Assembly (NCBI GenBank): GCA_045605745.1
Contig: JAZUQN010000031.1
Coordinates: forward strand, 1-51,940
DNA: 51,940 nt
Source: SIG710 sp045605745
GTDB lineage: Bacteria > Bacillota > Clostridia > Oscillospirales > CAG-272
Reading direction: 5' to 3'
Shown: in pieces, positions 32,179 through 41,788 of the stretch
Layout: each line of letters opens with the position of its first letter
How positions within the stretch are numbered: position 1 is the first letter of the stretch
The notes under the pieces: model-generated
The model's database searches: none
Told to the model about the DNA's origin: nothing
The model's input: the letters and a program-made list of their open reading frames with translations, nothing else
Position numbers and translations under genes: made by a program

Positions 32179-32871
32179 ATGAGAATAGGAATTATCGGTG
32201 CTATGTCCTGTGAAACAGAGGCACTTAAAAATATGCTCACTGAGGCGGTTTCAGAAAAATTCAGCGGTGTTGAATATTCTATCGGCAAGCTCTTTGGCAG
32301 AGAGGTCATTATTGCCACCTGTGGCATCGGAAAGGTCTTTGCTGCTATATGTGCACAAACAATGATACTTCGTTATTCACCTGATGTTATTATTAATACA
32401 GGCGTTGCAGGCACTCTTTGCGATAGGCTTTCTGTGTGCGATATTGCCATTTCATCGAATGTTGTTCAGCATGATATGGACACGTCTGCCATCGGAGATC
32501 CTGTTGGACTGATCTCCGGCATAAACATTATAAATATCCCCGCAGACAAGGAGCTTTGCAGTGCTGTATATACTCACGCAGATAAGCTGGGCATCAAAGC
32601 TGTTTGCGGTACCATTGCATCGGGCGATGTTTTTGTTGCTGATGCGGAGAAAAAGAAATATATAACCGACACCTTTGGTGCTGTTGCCTGCGAAATGGAG
32701 GGGGCCAGCATAGGACAGGTCTGCTATGTAAATTCTGTGCCCTTTGTTGTGATTCGTGCGATTTCAGACGGTGGCGACGAGAGTGCAGCTATGAGCTATG
32801 ATAAATTTGTCACCATAGCGGCAGAAAATTCCGTTAAGCTTGTCTGTGAACTTGTGAAAAATATCAAGTGA
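32179..32871 (+). CDS. mtnN: 5'-methylthioadenosine/S-adenosylhomocysteine nucleosidase
   Basis: A 230-residue nucleosidase that removes adenine from SAH and MTA, making the LuxS substrate. Family blocks are MRIGIIGAMSCETEAL, TCGIGKVFAAICAQ, INTGVAGTL and the catalytic region VACEMEGASIGQVCY, then VIRAISDGGDESA with the proton-donor aspartate. I chose the ATG at 32179 with GGAGG nine bases upstream; the frame is open into luxS but that part is a shadow. It is followed by a strong terminator. Confidence 0.96.
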   Translation: MRIGIIGAMSCETEALKNMLTEAVSEKFSGVEYSIGKLFGREVIIATCGIGKVFAAICAQTMILRYSPDVIINTGVAGTLCDRLSVCDIAISSNVVQHDMDTSAIGDPVGLISGINIINIPADKELCSAVYTHADKLGIKAVCGTIASGDVFVADAEKKKYITDTFGAVACEMEGASIGQVCYVNSVPFVVIRAISDGGDESAAMSYDKFVTIAAENSVKLVCELVKNIK

Positions 32872-32876
32872 TTAGT

Positions 32877-32922
32877 GTAAAAAAATGCATATCGCGCTTG
32901 CTTGCGATATGCATTTTTTTAT
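32877..32922. terminator. Bidirectional terminator after mtnN
   Basis: AAAAAAATGCATATCGC/GCGATATGCATTTTTTT, a 17-bp stem with T-runs on both strands. It overlaps the stop of the convergent AraC gene. Confidence 0.92.
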
Positions 32923-33719
32923 TTTCCCAAAAATCTTTTTTTATATTCCATTGGAGAGAAGCCGGTTATTTGGCGAAAAATCCTTCTGAAATATATGTGG
33001 GAATTAAAATTCAGCTTGTTGCTGATTTCTGTCATAGTGTAATTTCCGTCCTCAAGATATTCAATCGCTTTTTTAATGCGGAGATCATTTCTATAATGAA
33101 TCGGCGAGCAATGCATTTCCTCCCGAAACCTATGATAGAGACGGGATTCTGATAGGTGGCAATACCCTGCAATATCCGAAACAGAAAAATTGGTTAAATA
33201 TTCTGAATGGATAAATTCAAGAGCTTTTGCAATAGCAGGAGAAAAAGCAGGCTTTTCCTTTGCTCTTAGCTTGGACAGCATTTTGCTCCAAAGTATGTAA
33301 AAATTTGAGAGAGACAAGAACCTTTGTTCATCATCCTTTTCATAATATTCATATATCTTGCGGATTATATTTCCTATATCTTCCGAATTATCTTTCTCTA
33401 TCATTTGAAGGCAGAAGTCTTGGTCTGGTCTAATCTCTTCCGGATGATTAAAATAAAAATCCACACTGAAAAACTCAATATTTGGGGTGCCGGTCCACAC
33501 AGTTGTGTATTTTACGCCACCGGGCAAATAAAGGATATCGCCGGGTCCTGCGCAAATCTCTCCCCCCGAAGCTTTTATCACCACACTGCCCTTTTCTATA
33601 TAACCGATACGAGTGTTCTGCTTACCGTTTTTTGCAACACTGATCTCCTTATGTTGATAGGAAAAATGGGTTGATGAAAAGGATGAGAGCAAAAATTGGC
33701 TTGTGCAAATTCTATTCAC
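32919..33719 (-). CDS. AraC family transcriptional regulator 1
   Basis: A 266-residue regulator with an amino-terminal cupin sensor (about 25-85, IKASGGEICAGPGDILYLPG) and two carboxy-terminal helix-turn-helix motifs (about 165-262). The HTH region includes FSVSDIAGYCHLSESRLYHR and the family ending ITGFSPMEYKKRF. I chose a GTG start at 33719 because AAAGGAG stands before it; the upstream open frame overlaps the esterase gene. It is the last gene of the AraC-esterase-AraC run on the minus strand, so it is presumably made with the mannan genes and responds to a sugar. Confidence 0.85.
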   Translation of the reverse strand: MNRICTSQFLLSSFSSTHFSYQHKEISVAKNGKQNTRIGYIEKGSVVIKASGGEICAGPGDILYLPGGVKYTTVWTGTPNIEFFSVDFYFNHPEEIRPDQDFCLQMIEKDNSEDIGNIIRKIYEYYEKDDEQRFLSLSNFYILWSKMLSKLRAKEKPAFSPAIAKALEFIHSEYLTNFSVSDIAGYCHLSESRLYHRFREEMHCSPIHYRNDLRIKKAIEYLEDGNYTMTEISNKLNFNSHIYFRRIFRQITGFSPMEYKKRFLGK

Positions 33720-33762
33720 AAAAAAGCTCCTTTCTAAGAAAAAGCTGTTTAATGATCTGTTA

Positions 33763-35859
33763 TCATCCCTCTGAAAATACGATCTTATCTCCCACAGGAG
33801 GATTATAAGAATGTGTGCGGTTTTGACCAAATGTTATAGATTTGGGGCAGTTTAATGCATTATACATAGCAGCAACTCCGGCAGGAGGACAAAGTGTGTC
33901 TCCAAGTCCTGCACTGATTGAAACCGTGCACTTTATGCGTGCGGCAAAGCTTGCCGTATCAAAATAGCCAAGACCTTCGGCAAAATCCGGTCTGAAGGTA
34001 CTCTTGATTCGCTTTCCGTCAGTAGAGGCGCCAATGTCGCAGAGCCAAGGAACACCTGCGCTTATATAGTCTACATCCTTATCAAGGGCAGCAAGAGCGA
34101 TAACCTGGAAACCGCCCTGGCTTGATCCCGTCAGTTCAATAGTGTCTCCGTCCCAAAGATTAAGTCCGCTTGAGCCGAAATATTCCTTCATAAATCTGAG
34201 TGCTTGCAGATCTCGGAGGAGCATATAGCGATAATATACATTCATTGGATCAGCATTTTCACTTGCATACCAGCCGTATTTATTTAACTCATTACTCTTT
34301 AGAGAGTTATAATATGAGTCCTCCTCGCCCTGCTCAATGCTGTGAGCGCAAACGGTGAAAACGATATGGGAGCCGCTATATGAAGGCTTTGTGGAGTTAA
34401 CCCCATATCCCTGGAATCTCGCCTGAATTTTCAGAGACTTTGGTGAAGCATTTGAGGGATATGTCAGATATCCGGCAAGATATGTTTCACCTGTCCATTT
34501 AGTGTTTCCTGCACAGGCTATCTTCATTTTATAAGCCTTGTAGCCGCTGTTTCCCTTGATTTCTTCCATTTCTATGATCTCGGGTGCAACGCCGTCAAGC
34601 TCCTCTATTGCCTTTTCCCAATATTCATCGAAATCTGAGGGTTCTTCCTTTGTGATAGTCAGAAGCTCGGGATGAACTCCCGCAGCACCGGAAAATCTGA
34701 TTTCTTCATCTATCTCTTTTCCGTCAGCACCCATTGCTTTAACGGTTACCATAACGAAGCCGTTATTTTGAAGGGATGTTTTCAGGCTCAGCGTTCCGGT
34801 TGCTCCAAGCTCACTGCCCGAAGAGGATTGACCATCATCACCAACTATTGACCAATCGAAACGTGCACAAGAAGACAATTCTCCGTTAGCAAAAAGAGCA
34901 ATATCAAATATAATTTCTTCACCTATCTCATATGAAAGAGCGTCTTTGTTTGTTTGGCACACAAAGTAACGCTCATCATCCTCACCGAAAAGCTCAAATG
35001 CCGGAGGATATGCACCGGTTTTTGAGAGAGCAAGCTCATACACCTCGCCAGGAACATTTTTGCCGTCAAGCTCTTTTTCAAATGCACTTACGGAGAAATA
35101 GAGTCCGGTTGCGGTGTCGGCCTCTAAATAGATATTTCCGTCATTTAGTATTTTTGAAGAAAAATATCCTATCTCAAAATCGGTGTCGACCTGAAGGGAA
35201 ATATAATGCCCCTCTTTTTTGTCGGTTAACTCAGGTGTTTTGCCGATTGAAGCAAATATTGCATTACTTATTCTCTCCACGAGAGCATTGGGCACACCGT
35301 CAGAATAGATTTTAAACTCCGAAAGGTCTGCATCGCCTACCATTATTTTGGGTGCAACATATGTATAAGTGTAGCTTTCGCCGCAGATGAGGGTTAAGGA
35401 ACCTTCCTTAATATAATTCTCAATAAAATAATCAACAGCCTCCACTGTTGAAGCATCAGATCCGCCAACAATTGCAACCTTTGCTCCGTCAAAGCTTATA
35501 TTAAAGTCTTTTTCCGAAAGGCCTGATGCGGCATCCTTGCTGTTTTGACGATTGGTGTTTCCAATTAGTATCTCAAGGTCTATTTTTGTTCCGTAATCAG
35601 TTTTGATTTTTGGGAGATTACCCGTTGCCTTTTTGATCTCCTTGCAAAGCTTTGAGGCAACATCCTTGATGGATTTGTCACAGGTGTCGGATCTGACAAT
35701 TGTATATTCACAGCCCTCGCTGTCAGCTAAAACAACACTTTCTCCGTTTTTATAAATCTGAGATGCCTCGTTTGTATTATCGGGAGCCTTTGTACAAGAG
35801 GAAATGGCAATTGCTATGCAAAGCAGAAGCAGAGCTACACTGTTTTTTAAATTTTTCAT
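33763..35859 (-). CDS. Acetyl-xylan-esterase/cephalosporin-C-deacetylase-type lipoprotein (AXE1, CE7-like)
   Basis: A 698-residue surface lipoprotein. It has a signal peptide with lipobox AISSC (Cys22). Residues about 45-170 and 175-270 resemble the beta-alpha GH67-amino-terminal-like module, in two copies (EILIGNTNRQNSKDA, KVAIVGGSDASTVEA). A beta-sandwich region follows (about 285-395). The AXE1 alpha/beta hydrolase (about 400-690) has the nucleophile Ser580 in TGSSQGGFQ, an Asp in AGLGDTLCPPAG and a His in RTHSYNPP. It should remove acetyl groups from extracellular polysaccharide; with the adjacent mannanase, acetyl-mannan is the likely target. It starts 17 bp after the upstream AraC gene. 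Confidence 0.88.
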   Translation of the reverse strand: MKNLKNSVALLLLCIAIAISSCTKAPDNTNEASQIYKNGESVVLADSEGCEYTIVRSDTCDKSIKDVASKLCKEIKKATGNLPKIKTDYGTKIDLEILIGNTNRQNSKDAASGLSEKDFNISFDGAKVAIVGGSDASTVEAVDYFIENYIKEGSLTLICGESYTYTYVAPKIMVGDADLSEFKIYSDGVPNALVERISNAIFASIGKTPELTDKKEGHYISLQVDTDFEIGYFSSKILNDGNIYLEADTATGLYFSVSAFEKELDGKNVPGEVYELALSKTGAYPPAFELFGEDDERYFVCQTNKDALSYEIGEEIIFDIALFANGELSSCARFDWSIVGDDGQSSSGSELGATGTLSLKTSLQNNGFVMVTVKAMGADGKEIDEEIRFSGAAGVHPELLTITKEEPSDFDEYWEKAIEELDGVAPEIIEMEEIKGNSGYKAYKMKIACAGNTKWTGETYLAGYLTYPSNASPKSLKIQARFQGYGVNSTKPSYSGSHIVFTVCAHSIEQGEEDSYYNSLKSNELNKYGWYASENADPMNVYYRYMLLRDLQALRFMKEYFGSSGLNLWDGDTIELTGSSQGGFQVIALAALDKDVDYISAGVPWLCDIGASTDGKRIKSTFRPDFAEGLGYFDTASFAARIKCTVSISAGLGDTLCPPAGVAAMYNALNCPKSITFGQNRTHSYNPPVGDKIVFSEG

Positions 35860-35876
35860 ATTGTTTCTCCTAAAAA

Positions 35877-36752
35877 TTATTTCTGATGTATGGCACTGCT
35901 TCTATATTCAAGCGGTGTTTTTCCGTTGGCAATTCTAAACACTCTTATGAAATATGAAACAGAATGAAAACCTGATTGGGCACTGATATCAGCTATCGAA
36001 AGATCAGAGCTCACCAGCAGATTAGTAGCATAATTAAGCCTTAGCCGCTGGACATAGTCAGTGAAGGGCATCCCAGTTTCTCGCCTAAACAGCTCACCAA
36101 TATAGTTCGGGGTAAGGTGTACCTCCTCAGCAAGCTTTGCAAGGCTTACAGATTCTCTGAAATGTATACGAAGATAACTGACTATATAGCGCACATTACT
36201 GTCCTTTTGGGGAGTTTGCCGCACATATCGTGTGGAATTTTTTGTAAGTGCTCTCCAAAAAATTATAAATATTTTTTCAAAGTGAGCACGAATCATCATT
36301 TCTCTAAGGGGCTTGTCCGTATTATATTCTTCTGTCAGTGCTTTAAACTCTCCGTATAAAACATCATAGTCCTCTCCCGAAACAATAACGGACATGGGCG
36401 CATTGTATTCTCCCAAAAGCCTTATCATTTCAGAGGATATGGCATATTCGTTGAAATTAACATTATAATATTTCATATCCCCATATTCATCCTTTCGGTA
36501 TAGGGTATGAAAATCTGAAGGCGTCAGCAAATGGATCGAGCCTCGGCGAACATCTAATGATTCACCGTTTAGTATATGAACGCCCTCGCCTTCACAGAAG
36601 AATTCCATTTCAAAATAATCGTGCCAATGAAATGCATTTACAAGAAGGGGATCATATTTGTAGTTTCTTTCCTGGATTTTGAAATATGTAGCATTTTCGG
36701 TGTATTTGCGGTCCTCGGTTTGATAAAGAAACAGCTTATTTTCTCTTGGCAA
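35877..36752 (-). CDS. AraC family transcriptional regulator 2
   Basis: A 291-residue regulator. It has a cupin sensor (HWHDYFEMEFFCEGEGVHIL and RRGSIHLLTPSDFH, about 40-85), a helical linker and an AraC double HTH (about 185-285). The HTH region shows SLAKLAEEVHLTPNYIGELF, SIADISAQSGFHSVSYFIRV and the ending GKTPLEYR. The frame has no ATG near its start; I take the TTG at 36752, with AAGGTG seven bases before it. It is the first gene of the minus-strand run with the esterase and is divergent from the beta-mannosidase operon, the usual place for its activator. Confidence 0.87.
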   Translation of the reverse strand: MPRENKLFLYQTEDRKYTENATYFKIQERNYKYDPLLVNAFHWHDYFEMEFFCEGEGVHILNGESLDVRRGSIHLLTPSDFHTLYRKDEYGDMKYYNVNFNEYAISSEMIRLLGEYNAPMSVIVSGEDYDVLYGEFKALTEEYNTDKPLREMMIRAHFEKIFIIFWRALTKNSTRYVRQTPQKDSNVRYIVSYLRIHFRESVSLAKLAEEVHLTPNYIGELFRRETGMPFTDYVQRLRLNYATNLLVSSDLSIADISAQSGFHSVSYFIRVFRIANGKTPLEYRSSAIHQK

Positions 36753-36791
36753 AACAATTCACCTTCCTTTGCATGATTTCTTTTTATGCCT

Positions 36792-36820
36792 ATTATACAT
36801 AGATTTTTCCAATTTGTCAA
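36792..36820 (-). promoter_or_regulatory. Promoter of AraC 2-esterase-AraC 1
   Basis: On the minus strand: TTGACA, 17 bp, TATAAT. It is near-consensus, so this run may be expressed without an activator. Confidence 0.75.
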
Positions 36821-36863
36821 CAAAACAACCGTGATTTTTTATATCAATTCCGTTAATAGCTTC

Positions 36864-36892
36864 TTGCAATTACACGGTATGAGCTGTATAAT
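36864..36892 (+). promoter_or_regulatory. Promoter of the beta-mannan operon
   Basis: TTGCAA (36864-36869), 17 bp, TATAAT (36887-36892), about 35 bp before the GH2 start. It is separated from the divergent AraC promoter by about 45 bp, where a regulator site could lie. Confidence 0.72.
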
Positions 36893-36927
36893 ATAAATAT
36901 AACAAATCGCCAGAAGGGAGAAAATTT

Positions 36928-39366
36928 ATGAACGGAAAATTTGTACTGGACGGCAATTGGTCTCTTAGCTATGTGGAAAATAAAAAATTCAAAACAGAGA
37001 AACCGATTATTAATACCATAGAGGACATAAAAAAGATTGGATATGATACTGTTCCTGCAATTGTCCCCGGAAATCTTGAAAGAGATCTTTTTCGTGCCGG
37101 AGTTATTGATGACCCTTACTATGGCTCGAATTCTATAGAATATCAGCGCCTTGAAAAGCTGCATATGTTCTATTACAGAACGTTTAATATCGAAAAAAAG
37201 ATATCTGAGGAGATTGTTCTTAATTTTTACGGAATTGACACTGCATCTGAGATTTTTCTCAACGGAGAAAAGATAGGTGAAACCGAAAATATGCTCATCT
37301 CCCATTCCTTCCATGTTGCGGATAAAATAAGAGAGGGAGAAAATGAGCTTATAGTGCATATTATTCCTGCCTGCATTGCGGCAAGAAAATATCCTATCGA
37401 TCCCGGAACAAGGGTGGGTGCACATCACTCCTGTGGAATCGCACTGCGCAAGGCTCCACATATGTTTGGTTGGGATATTATGCCAAGGATAGTTTCAGGC
37501 GGAATATGGAAATCAGTGACGCTTACGCAGCTCGGCGAAGATCGTATTGATGACGTTTATATCTATGCTGTAAAGGTTGATCCGAAAAAAAACTCTGCCT
37601 CTCTTGCCGTTAATTTTAATTGTCATTTGGGAGAAGATGACCCAAAGGAATACTCGGTCAGATTAACGGGAGTTTGCGGTGACAGCGTTATCGAGCATAA
37701 TGTTCAAAGGCTGTGGCACACTGCCGAGACATTTCTTTTCAATGTTGAAAACATTAAGCTTTGGTGGCCCCATAATTATGGAGAGCCAAATGTTTATAAA
37801 TTTAAGACAGAGCTTTTGCATATGGGTAAGGTTGTTGCAGATTACAGCACAAAAATCGGTATCCGCATGGCTGAGCTTGACAGAACCGATATGACAGACG
37901 ATAGTGGCAGAGGCGAATTTGTTTTCCGCATAAACGGAAAGAAGATTTTTGCTATGGGAACTAACTGGGTTCCTGTTGATGCCATACACTCCTTTGACCG
38001 CGACCGACTTCCAAGGATTTTGCCAATGCTCAGCGACACGGGATGCAATATCATAAGAATTTGGGGCGGAAATGTTTATGAGGATGATATCCTGTATGAT
38101 TACTGCGATGAGCACGGAATTATGATATGGCAGGATTTCATTATGGGATGTGCCCTCTATCCCCAGGACGAAGATTTTAAAAGCCGCCTCTATATAGAAG
38201 CCATCGCCGCAGTCAAGCGACTTCGCTGCCACCCTTCAATAGTTCTTTGGGCAGGGGATAACGAATGCGATGAGGCTTATTTCTGGAGTGCAAGGCTTCC
38301 CTATGCACTTCCTTCCCAAAACGCAAATACAAGAGTGGTTCTTCCTGCGGCACTTCGTGTTGCCGACCAAACAAGACCCTATCTTGCATCTTCTCCTTAT
38401 CTTTCGGATGAAATAGTTGCTTCGGAAAGAAGATATTATGCCTCGGAAAACCATCTTTGGGGCCCCCGTGACTATTTCAAGGGCAAATTTTATAGCACGA
38501 ATGTATGTCACTTTGCTTCAGAAACAGGATATCACGGCTGTAATTCTCCCGATGCTCTTGCACGGTTTATTTCCCCCGATCAGCTCTGGCCCTGGACTGA
38601 TGATAAAAAGCCGGAGAGAGGCGTTCTTTGGGATAGAAACAAAAATCTTGCCAAGCCCGATTGGCTCACACACGCTGCTTGCGTCACAAATGACGGAAGC
38701 TCAGGCGAGAGATATCGCATCCCTCTTATGGCAAACCAGGTCATAACCCTTTTCGGTGAGCAACCGGTTGATCTGTTTACCTTTGCCTATCAAAGTCAGA
38801 TCTCGCAGGCAGAGGCAAAGAAGTTCTTTATCGAGCGCTTCCGTGCTTCAAAATGGAGAAGGACGGGCATCATTTGGTGGAATCTCATCGACGGTTGGCC
38901 TCAGATATCCGATGCTGTTGTGGACTATTATGGCTACAAAAAGCTGGCATACCACTATATCAAGCGTTCTCAGCAATCCCTGTGCTTTATTTTTGTAGAG
39001 CCTCAAAACGGAGTTCTGCCGCTAAGGGTTGTAAATGATCTGCAGGAGGATAAAAGGGTCAGCTTCAAAGTTACAGACTTAACAAACGATGATGTACTTA
39101 TCGATAGCACAATAACCGCCAAGGCAGATGTTGTAACTCCGGTTTGGAACAAGGATATGATCGAGGGCGAAAAACGCTTCTATCTTATTGAATGGGAGCT
39201 TGACGGAGTTAAATATAAGAATCATTATTTCACGAATATCATTGATATCGATTATGATTATTATGTTAAGTGCATGAAAAAGGCGGGCTTCTTTGAAGAA
39301 TTTGAGGGTTTTGGCGATGCTCACAAGAGAAGGAGCGAAGAGCTGCCTTATGTTTTCACAAAATAA
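36928..39366 (+). CDS. Beta-mannosidase, glycoside hydrolase family 2
   Basis: An 812-residue GH2 exo-enzyme without signal peptide, so cytosolic; it removes beta-mannose from the non-reducing end of manno-oligosaccharides. It has the sugar-binding domain (FYGIDTASEIFLNGEKIGE), the immunoglobulin-like domain and the TIM barrel (about 310-600). Beta-mannosidase signatures are FGWDIMPRIVSGGIWKSV, NIIRIWGGNVYEDD and the acid/base E446 in LWAGDNECDE. The nucleophile E532 is in ASETGYHG. The Trp/Asn/Arg residues after the acid/base fit mannosidase rather than galactosidase. GGGAGA lies before the ATG. It is the first gene of a five-gene operon ending with the GH26 mannanase. Confidence 0.92.
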   Translation: MNGKFVLDGNWSLSYVENKKFKTEKPIINTIEDIKKIGYDTVPAIVPGNLERDLFRAGVIDDPYYGSNSIEYQRLEKLHMFYYRTFNIEKKISEEIVLNFYGIDTASEIFLNGEKIGETENMLISHSFHVADKIREGENELIVHIIPACIAARKYPIDPGTRVGAHHSCGIALRKAPHMFGWDIMPRIVSGGIWKSVTLTQLGEDRIDDVYIYAVKVDPKKNSASLAVNFNCHLGEDDPKEYSVRLTGVCGDSVIEHNVQRLWHTAETFLFNVENIKLWWPHNYGEPNVYKFKTELLHMGKVVADYSTKIGIRMAELDRTDMTDDSGRGEFVFRINGKKIFAMGTNWVPVDAIHSFDRDRLPRILPMLSDTGCNIIRIWGGNVYEDDILYDYCDEHGIMIWQDFIMGCALYPQDEDFKSRLYIEAIAAVKRLRCHPSIVLWAGDNECDEAYFWSARLPYALPSQNANTRVVLPAALRVADQTRPYLASSPYLSDEIVASERRYYASENHLWGPRDYFKGKFYSTNVCHFASETGYHGCNSPDALARFISPDQLWPWTDDKKPERGVLWDRNKNLAKPDWLTHAACVTNDGSSGERYRIPLMANQVITLFGEQPVDLFTFAYQSQISQAEAKKFFIERFRASKWRRTGIIWWNLIDGWPQISDAVVDYYGYKKLAYHYIKRSQQSLCFIFVEPQNGVLPLRVVNDLQEDKRVSFKVTDLTNDDVLIDSTITAKADVVTPVWNKDMIEGEKRFYLIEWELDGVKYKNHYFTNIIDIDYDYYVKCMKKAGFFEEFEGFGDAHKRRSEELPYVFTK

Positions 39367-39401
39367 TCCGAAATTAAAAGGAAATTAAAAGGAAATAGAT
39401 A

Positions 39402-40382
39402 ATGTACTACTTAGGCATTGATATCGGCGGCACAAAATGTGCTGTCAGCCTTGGTTGCGAGATTGAAAAGGATTTTTCGATATGCGACAAGGTAAAATTT
39501 CTCACCGCAGATAAGACACCCGGTGAGGTTCTTGATATGTTTCTTTTGGAGAGCAAGAGGCTTCTCACATCACATGGTCTGGGCTTTTCGGATGTTTCAG
39601 GCATTGGAATCAGCTGTGGCGGACCTCTTGACGCAAAAAGGGGAATAATAATGTCTCCCCCAAATCTTCCGGGGTGGGATGAGGTTCATATAACCGAGTT
39701 TTTCGAGAAAAATACGGGAATAACAACAAAGCTTCAGAATGATGCCAACGCCTGTGCTGTTGCAGAATGGCTTTTTGGCGCCGGAAAGGGCCTTGGAAAT
39801 GTGGTATTTCTCACATTTGGAACAGGTCTTGGCGCAGGCCTTATTCTTGACGGAAGGCTCTATAGCGGAACAAACGATATGGCAGGCGAGATCGGTCATG
39901 TGCGCCTGACAGAGGGAGGTCCGATCGGCTATGGAAAGTTTGGCTCCTGCGAGGGATATTGCAGTGGCGGCGGCATTGCACAGCTTGGAAGAATTGCGGT
40001 AACAGAAGCACTTGCACGAGGTGAAAAGCCAAAGCTTCTAAAGGTTGCCGGTTCTATGGACAAAATTGATGCAAAACTTATTGCAGAGCTGGCTGAAAGT
40101 GAAAAGGACGAGCTTTGTCTTGAGGTTTATCGCAAATGCGGAGAAAAGCTGGGGCAGACTCTTAGCATTCTTGTTGACATTCTCAATCCTGAGATGATCA
40201 TTCTCGGTGGGGTGTTTATGAGAAGCCATCATCTTCTTGTTCCTTCTATGGAAAAGGTTATGAAAAACGAATGCCTGTCTTATGCAAAGAAGGTCTGCAG
40301 AATTGCTCCTGCAGGACTTGGCGAAAACATAGGAGACTATGCCGCACTTTCTCTTGCAACCCTTGCGGCAAAAGATAAATAA
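39402..40382 (+). CDS. ROK-family sugar kinase (probable mannose/glucose kinase)
   Basis: A 326-residue actin-fold sugar kinase with the ATP phosphate loop GIDIGGTKCAVSLG, the sugar-binding GISCGGPLD and LQNDANACAVAEW, the catalytic aspartate in QNDAN, FGTGLGAGLILDG, and GEIGHVRL. In this context it probably phosphorylates mannose released by the mannosidases. The usual ROK zinc motif (CxCGxxGCxE) is replaced by IGYGKFGSCEGYCSGGG, as in a subgroup of ROK proteins. The start follows AAAAGG, 35 bp after GH2; the gap holds a short direct repeat GAAATTAAAAG. Confidence 0.88.
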   Translation: MYYLGIDIGGTKCAVSLGCEIEKDFSICDKVKFLTADKTPGEVLDMFLLESKRLLTSHGLGFSDVSGIGISCGGPLDAKRGIIMSPPNLPGWDEVHITEFFEKNTGITTKLQNDANACAVAEWLFGAGKGLGNVVFLTFGTGLGAGLILDGRLYSGTNDMAGEIGHVRLTEGGPIGYGKFGSCEGYCSGGGIAQLGRIAVTEALARGEKPKLLKVAGSMDKIDAKLIAELAESEKDELCLEVYRKCGEKLGQTLSILVDILNPEMIILGGVFMRSHHLLVPSMEKVMKNECLSYAKKVCRIAPAGLGENIGDYAALSLATLAAKDK

Positions 40383-40407
40383 TAAATATTTAAAAGGAGC
40401 TTATAAA

Positions 40408-41094
40408 ATGGAAAAAAATCTTTTTAATGCCCCAAATGGGCAGTTTGATATCGGATATTACGTATTTCTTCCAAAGGACTATTCTGCGGAAAAGAAATAT
40501 CCTATGGTGGTTTTCCTTCATGGTGCAGGTGAGCGAGGCAATGGCAAGGATCAGCTTGAAAAAATAAAGAAGAACGCTCTGCCGAAATACGCCTCCGAGG
40601 GCAAGGAATATCCTGCTATTCTTCTCTGTCCTCAGTGCCCCGGAAGGATCGTTTGGAACAACATTGTCTTTGAGCTTAAAGCTCTTATAGATAAGGTTGC
40701 CGCAGAATATAATGCAGATATGAGCAGAATAAGCATAACAGGAATCAGCATGGGCGGCTTTGGAACCTGGGAAATGGGATTGACATTTTCTAATTTCTTT
40801 AGCGCAATAGCGCCTGTATGTGGTGGTGGTCTTTCTTGGAGATGTGAAAATCTAAAGAATATGCCAATTTGGGCATTTCACGGAGATGCCGATAATGTGG
40901 TTCCGCCTAAAAATTCCCTTGAAATGGTTGACAGTGTTAATGCTAAGGGCGGAAAAGCAAAGCTGACTATTTTTCATGGTGTTGAACACGACAGCTGGGT
41001 GAATGCATATGAAGAGACTAATGTTGTTGAATGGCTCATCTCTCAGAGGAGAGATGATTTTAGCCAGAACAAGGAAGCTTTTGATGAATTTTGA
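40408..41094 (+). CDS. Alpha/beta hydrolase, probable carbohydrate esterase
   Basis: A 228-residue cytosolic hydrolase. It has MVVFLHGAGERGNGKDQLEK (oxyanion region), the nucleophile elbow ITGISMGGFGTWEMG, an Asp in FHGDADNVVPP and a His in GVEHDSWVNAYE. This combination is typical of the dienelactone-hydrolase/PHB-depolymerase-like esterases found in polysaccharide loci. It may deacetylate imported manno-oligosaccharides. I chose the ATG at 40408 with AAAAGGAG upstream; an earlier in-frame codon lies inside the kinase gene. It sits 25 bp after the kinase and 12 bp before the SIS gene. Confidence 0.85.
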   Translation: MEKNLFNAPNGQFDIGYYVFLPKDYSAEKKYPMVVFLHGAGERGNGKDQLEKIKKNALPKYASEGKEYPAILLCPQCPGRIVWNNIVFELKALIDKVAAEYNADMSRISITGISMGGFGTWEMGLTFSNFFSAIAPVCGGGLSWRCENLKNMPIWAFHGDADNVVPPKNSLEMVDSVNAKGGKAKLTIFHGVEHDSWVNAYEETNVVEWLISQRRDDFSQNKEAFDEF

Positions 41095-41106
41095 TAGGAG
41101 CTCAAC

Positions 41107-41763
41107 ATGAAGGATTCTGTAAAACTTATTTTTGAGGAGCTTTTCAGGAGATATCCGGAGCTTGATGCTTGCCGTGATTCTATTCTCAAAGCTTACAATA
41201 TGATCTGCGCCACCTATGAAAAGGGAGGAACTCTTTTCATAAGTGGAAACGGTGGAAGCTGCTCAGACAGCGAGCATATTGTTGGTGAGCTTCTCAAAAG
41301 CTTTAAATTCAAAAGGAAAATATCTCCCGAGCTTTCGGAAAAGCTTTACTCTCTGGGCGAGGCCGGCAGAGCCCTTTCAAATACTCTTGAGGGGGCGCTT
41401 CCTGCAATTTCGCTTTGCGGTCACAGTGCACTGACAACAGCATTTTTAAATGACACCGAGCCTAAAATGACCTTTGCACAGCAGCTCCTTGGACTTGGAA
41501 AGTCCGGCGACACGCTTATGGTTATTTCAACCTCCGGCAATTCGGAAAACTGCGTCTATGCGGCAACGCTTGCAAAAGCTATGGGGATTCATACAGTTGC
41601 AATGACGGGAAAAAAGGAAAGCAAGCTTTCGGAGCTTTGTGATATAACAATAAAAGCACCTGAGCTTGAGACCTACAAGATACAGGAAAAGCACCTGCCG
41701 ATTTACCACGCACTTTGCGCTATGATAGAAGAAACATTTTTTGAGAATACAGGTCATAAATAA
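41107..41763 (+). CDS. SIS-domain phosphosugar isomerase, GmhA-like
   Basis: A 218-residue SIS protein with FISGNGGSCSDSEHIVGELL (the GmhA/DiaA amino region), LGLGKSGDTLMVISTSGNSE and late HLPIYHALCAMIEETFF. GmhA proper isomerises sedoheptulose-7-phosphate, but there are no heptose genes here, and the position between sugar esterase/kinase and mannanase suggests a sugar phosphate of the mannan pathway, perhaps mannose-6-phosphate to fructose-6-phosphate. That role is inferred from context only. TAGGAG precedes the ATG. Confidence 0.8.
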   Translation: MKDSVKLIFEELFRRYPELDACRDSILKAYNMICATYEKGGTLFISGNGGSCSDSEHIVGELLKSFKFKRKISPELSEKLYSLGEAGRALSNTLEGALPAISLCGHSALTTAFLNDTEPKMTFAQQLLGLGKSGDTLMVISTSGNSENCVYAATLAKAMGIHTVAMTGKKESKLSELCDITIKAPELETYKIQEKHLPIYHALCAMIEETFFENTGHK

Positions 41764-41788
41764 ACTTATAATATTTTTAAGGAGTTAT

